DNA from: RPQJ01 sp031404015
GTDB lineage: Bacteria > Pseudomonadota > Gammaproteobacteria > Steroidobacterales > Steroidobacteraceae
Length of the DNA: 8,494 bases
Direction of reading: 5' to 3'
Assembly (NCBI GenBank): GCA_031404015.1
Contig: JANNGT010000152.1
Coordinates: forward strand, 1-8,494
Shown here: positions 4,964 to 8,494 of the stretch, in pieces
How the letters are laid out: each line of letters starts with the position of its first letter
Position numbering within the stretch: the first letter of the stretch is position 1
Position numbers and translations under genes: made by a program
The notes under the pieces: model-generated
The model's database searches: none
What the model was told of the DNA's origin: nothing
What the model saw: only the letters and a program-made list of their open reading frames with translations

Positions 4964-6571
4964 ATGAGCGTCCTGCAGACACGCATCGATCGCCACGGCC
5001 CGGAGTTCTCCGCCAACGAGTCGGTGAACCGCGGCCTGGCTGCAGAGCTGCGCGACTTGGCGACGAAGGTTCGCGGCGGTGGCTCGGCTGCGGCGCGGGC
5101 GCAGCACGAGAGCCGCGATAAGCTTTTCGTACGCGATCGCATCGACCGTCTGCTCGACCCGGGCACGCCGTTCCTCGAAATTTGCCAGTTCGCAGGCCAC
5201 GACCTGTACGAAGACTGGCTGCCGAGCGGCGGGGTCGTCGCTGGCATCGGTCGTGTTGCAGGCATCGAATGCATGATCGTCGGCAACGACGCAACGGTTA
5301 AAGGCGGGACGTATTACCCGATCACGGTGCGCAAGCACCTGCGCGCGCAGGACGTCGCGCTCGAGAACCGGCTGCCCTGTATTTACCTGGTCGACTCGGG
5401 TGGTGCGTTCCTGCCGCGGCAAGACGACGTCTTTCCCGACCGCGAACATTTCGGCCGCATTTTTTACAACCAGGCGCAGCTGTCGGCCCGCGGCATTCCG
5501 CAGCTGGCCGTCGTGATGGGGTCGTGCACGGCAGGCGGGGCCTACGTGCCCGCCATGTGCGATGAAGCGATCATCGTGCGCGAGCAGGGCACGATCTTCC
5601 TGGGTGGCCCGCCGCTGGTGCAGGCGGCCACGGGCGAAGTGGTCGATGCCGAAACCCTCGGTGGCGGCGACGTGCACGCGCGGCAATCAGGCGTCGTCGA
5701 TTACCTGGCCGACAACGACGCGCACGCCCTGTGGTTGGCGCGACGGTTGGTGGGCAACCTCAATCGCACTGGATCGAAACCCCCGCCGGAACCCGCCCGC
5801 CAGCCTAAGTATGGGGCAGACGAACTGTACGGCGTCATCCCGCGCGACACGCGCCACCCTTACGACGTCCGTGAAGTCATCGCGCGCTTGGTCGACGCCT
5901 CGGAGTTCGACGAGTTCAAGGAACTCTATGGCACCACGCTGGTGTGCGGCTTCGCGCGCATCGCGGGATATCCGGTGGGCATCGTCGCGAACAACGGCGT
6001 GTTGTTCTCGGAAGCCGCACTCAAGGGCGCGCACTTCATCGAACTGTGCAACCGCCGGCGCGTGCCGCTCGTGTTCCTGCAGAACATCACCGGGTTCATG
6101 GTCGGCAGGAAATACGAGGCGGGAGGCATTGCCCGCGATGGGGCCAAGATGGTCACCGCGGTCGCCTGCGCCTCGGTGCCGAAGTTCACGGTGATCATTG
6201 GCGGCTCGTTCGGCGCGGGCAATTACGCGATGTGCGGCCGGGCGTACGGGGGCCGCTTCCTGTGGACGTGGCCCAATTCACGCATCTCCGTGATGGGAGG
6301 CGAGCAGGCCGCGACCGTGCTCGCCATCGTCAAGCGCGAAGGGCTGAGCCGCCGCGGCGAACAATGGCCTGATGCCGACGAACAGGCGTTCCGCGACGAG
6401 ATCCGCAGCCAGTACGAGACGCAGGGCCATCCGCTCTACGCGAGCGCGCGATTGTGGGATGACGGTGTCATCGACCCGGCTGACACGCGCAACGTGCTCG
6501 CGCTGGCGCTGGCCACCGCGACGTGCAGGCCCGACGAAGGCGAAACTCCCTTCGGCATTTTCAGGATGTGA
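4964..6571 (+). CDS. liuB: Methylcrotonyl-CoA carboxylase, beta (carboxyltransferase) subunit
   Basis: The 535-residue subunit moves carboxyl from carboxybiotin on LiuD to 3-methylcrotonyl-CoA, giving 3-methylglutaconyl-CoA. It has two crotonase-like carboxyltransferase halves. The N-terminal half has GGGSAAARAQHESRDKL (38-54), RIDRLLDPGTPFLEI (59-73), IYLVDSGGAFLP (140-151) and the oxyanion segment AGGAYVPAMCDE (190-201). The C-terminal half has NNGVLFSEAALKGAHFIELC (343-362), FLQNITGFMVG (371-381) and GGSFGAGNYAMCGRAY (413-428), which binds biotin and stabilises the enolate. Length equals Pseudomonas LiuB and the motifs match the methylcrotonyl enzyme better than propionyl-CoA carboxylase. 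The geranyl-CoA carboxylase subunit AtuC is a close paralogue, but the adjacent isovaleryl-CoA dehydrogenase favours leucine. GAGGAG at 4949-4954 is nine bases before the chosen ATG. The gap from the lyase gene is 19 bases and to liuD 8 bases. Confidence 0.93.
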   Translation: MSVLQTRIDRHGPEFSANESVNRGLAAELRDLATKVRGGGSAAARAQHESRDKLFVRDRIDRLLDPGTPFLEICQFAGHDLYEDWLPSGGVVAGIGRVAGIECMIVGNDATVKGGTYYPITVRKHLRAQDVALENRLPCIYLVDSGGAFLPRQDDVFPDREHFGRIFYNQAQLSARGIPQLAVVMGSCTAGGAYVPAMCDEAIIVREQGTIFLGGPPLVQAATGEVVDAETLGGGDVHARQSGVVDYLADNDAHALWLARRLVGNLNRTGSKPPPEPARQPKYGADELYGVIPRDTRHPYDVREVIARLVDASEFDEFKELYGTTLVCGFARIAGYPVGIVANNGVLFSEAALKGAHFIELCNRRRVPLVFLQNITGFMVGRKYEAGGIARDGAKMVTAVACASVPKFTVIIGGSFGAGNYAMCGRAYGGRFLWTWPNSRISVMGGEQAATVLAIVKREGLSRRGEQWPDADEQAFRDEIRSQYETQGHPLYASARLWDDGVIDPADTRNVLALALATATCRPDEGETPFGIFRM

Positions 6572-6579
6572 GACCGACC

Positions 6580-8494
<1,915 letters not shown>

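Noticed and set aside
3808..5286. Minus-strand 492-residue frame across the hydratase, lyase and liuB genes
   Set aside because: It is antisense to three clearly recognisable genes, with low-complexity Arg/Ser-rich stretches and no family motif.

Overview
The window is GC-rich, densely coded DNA with short intergenic gaps and operon-style spacing, typical of a Pseudomonadota chromosome. A gamma- or betaproteobacterium is the most likely source; this rests on protein resemblance and base composition, and I cannot name a genus. I see no RNA gene, CRISPR array, insertion sequence or attachment site, and no stretch over 300 bases lacks a gene.

Layout. (1) 15-1565, plus strand: an FAD-dependent oxidoreductase fused to a C-terminal Rieske [2Fe-2S] domain, resembling Bacillus YhfW. 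It ends 10 bases before, and converges with, the next gene. (2) 1576-2343, minus strand: a GntR/FadR-type regulator with an FCD-like C-terminal domain. (3) 2344-2424: a compact divergent control region with nested palindromes, a near-exact tandem 13-bp repeat and back-to-back promoter-like hexamers. (4) 2425-8494, plus strand: a five-gene operon that runs off the right edge. Its genes are isovaleryl-CoA dehydrogenase (liuA), a MaoC-type hydratase, a CitE-type CoA-ester lyase, methylcrotonyl-CoA carboxylase beta subunit (liuB) and methylcrotonyl-CoA carboxylase alpha subunit (liuD). The last gene is cut one base after its biotin motif.

How the genes work together. LiuA oxidises isovaleryl-CoA, the acyl-CoA from leucine, to 3-methylcrotonyl-CoA. 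LiuB and LiuD carboxylate that to 3-methylglutaconyl-CoA. In the usual proteobacterial liu cluster a crotonase (LiuC) then makes (S)-HMG-CoA and a TIM-barrel HMG-CoA lyase (LiuE) cleaves it. Neither is in this window; a MaoC hydratase and a CitE-like lyase sit inside the operon instead. The same gene set occurs in Mycobacterium tuberculosis (Rv2502c-Rv2498c), where the CitE protein is described as a lyase for (R)-HMG-CoA and (S)-citramalyl-CoA. The inferred system is therefore an actinobacterial-style lower leucine pathway, possibly also serving itaconate breakdown. It is placed under a GntR/FadR-type regulator instead of the MerR-type LiuR or TetR-type LiuQ usual in proteobacteria.
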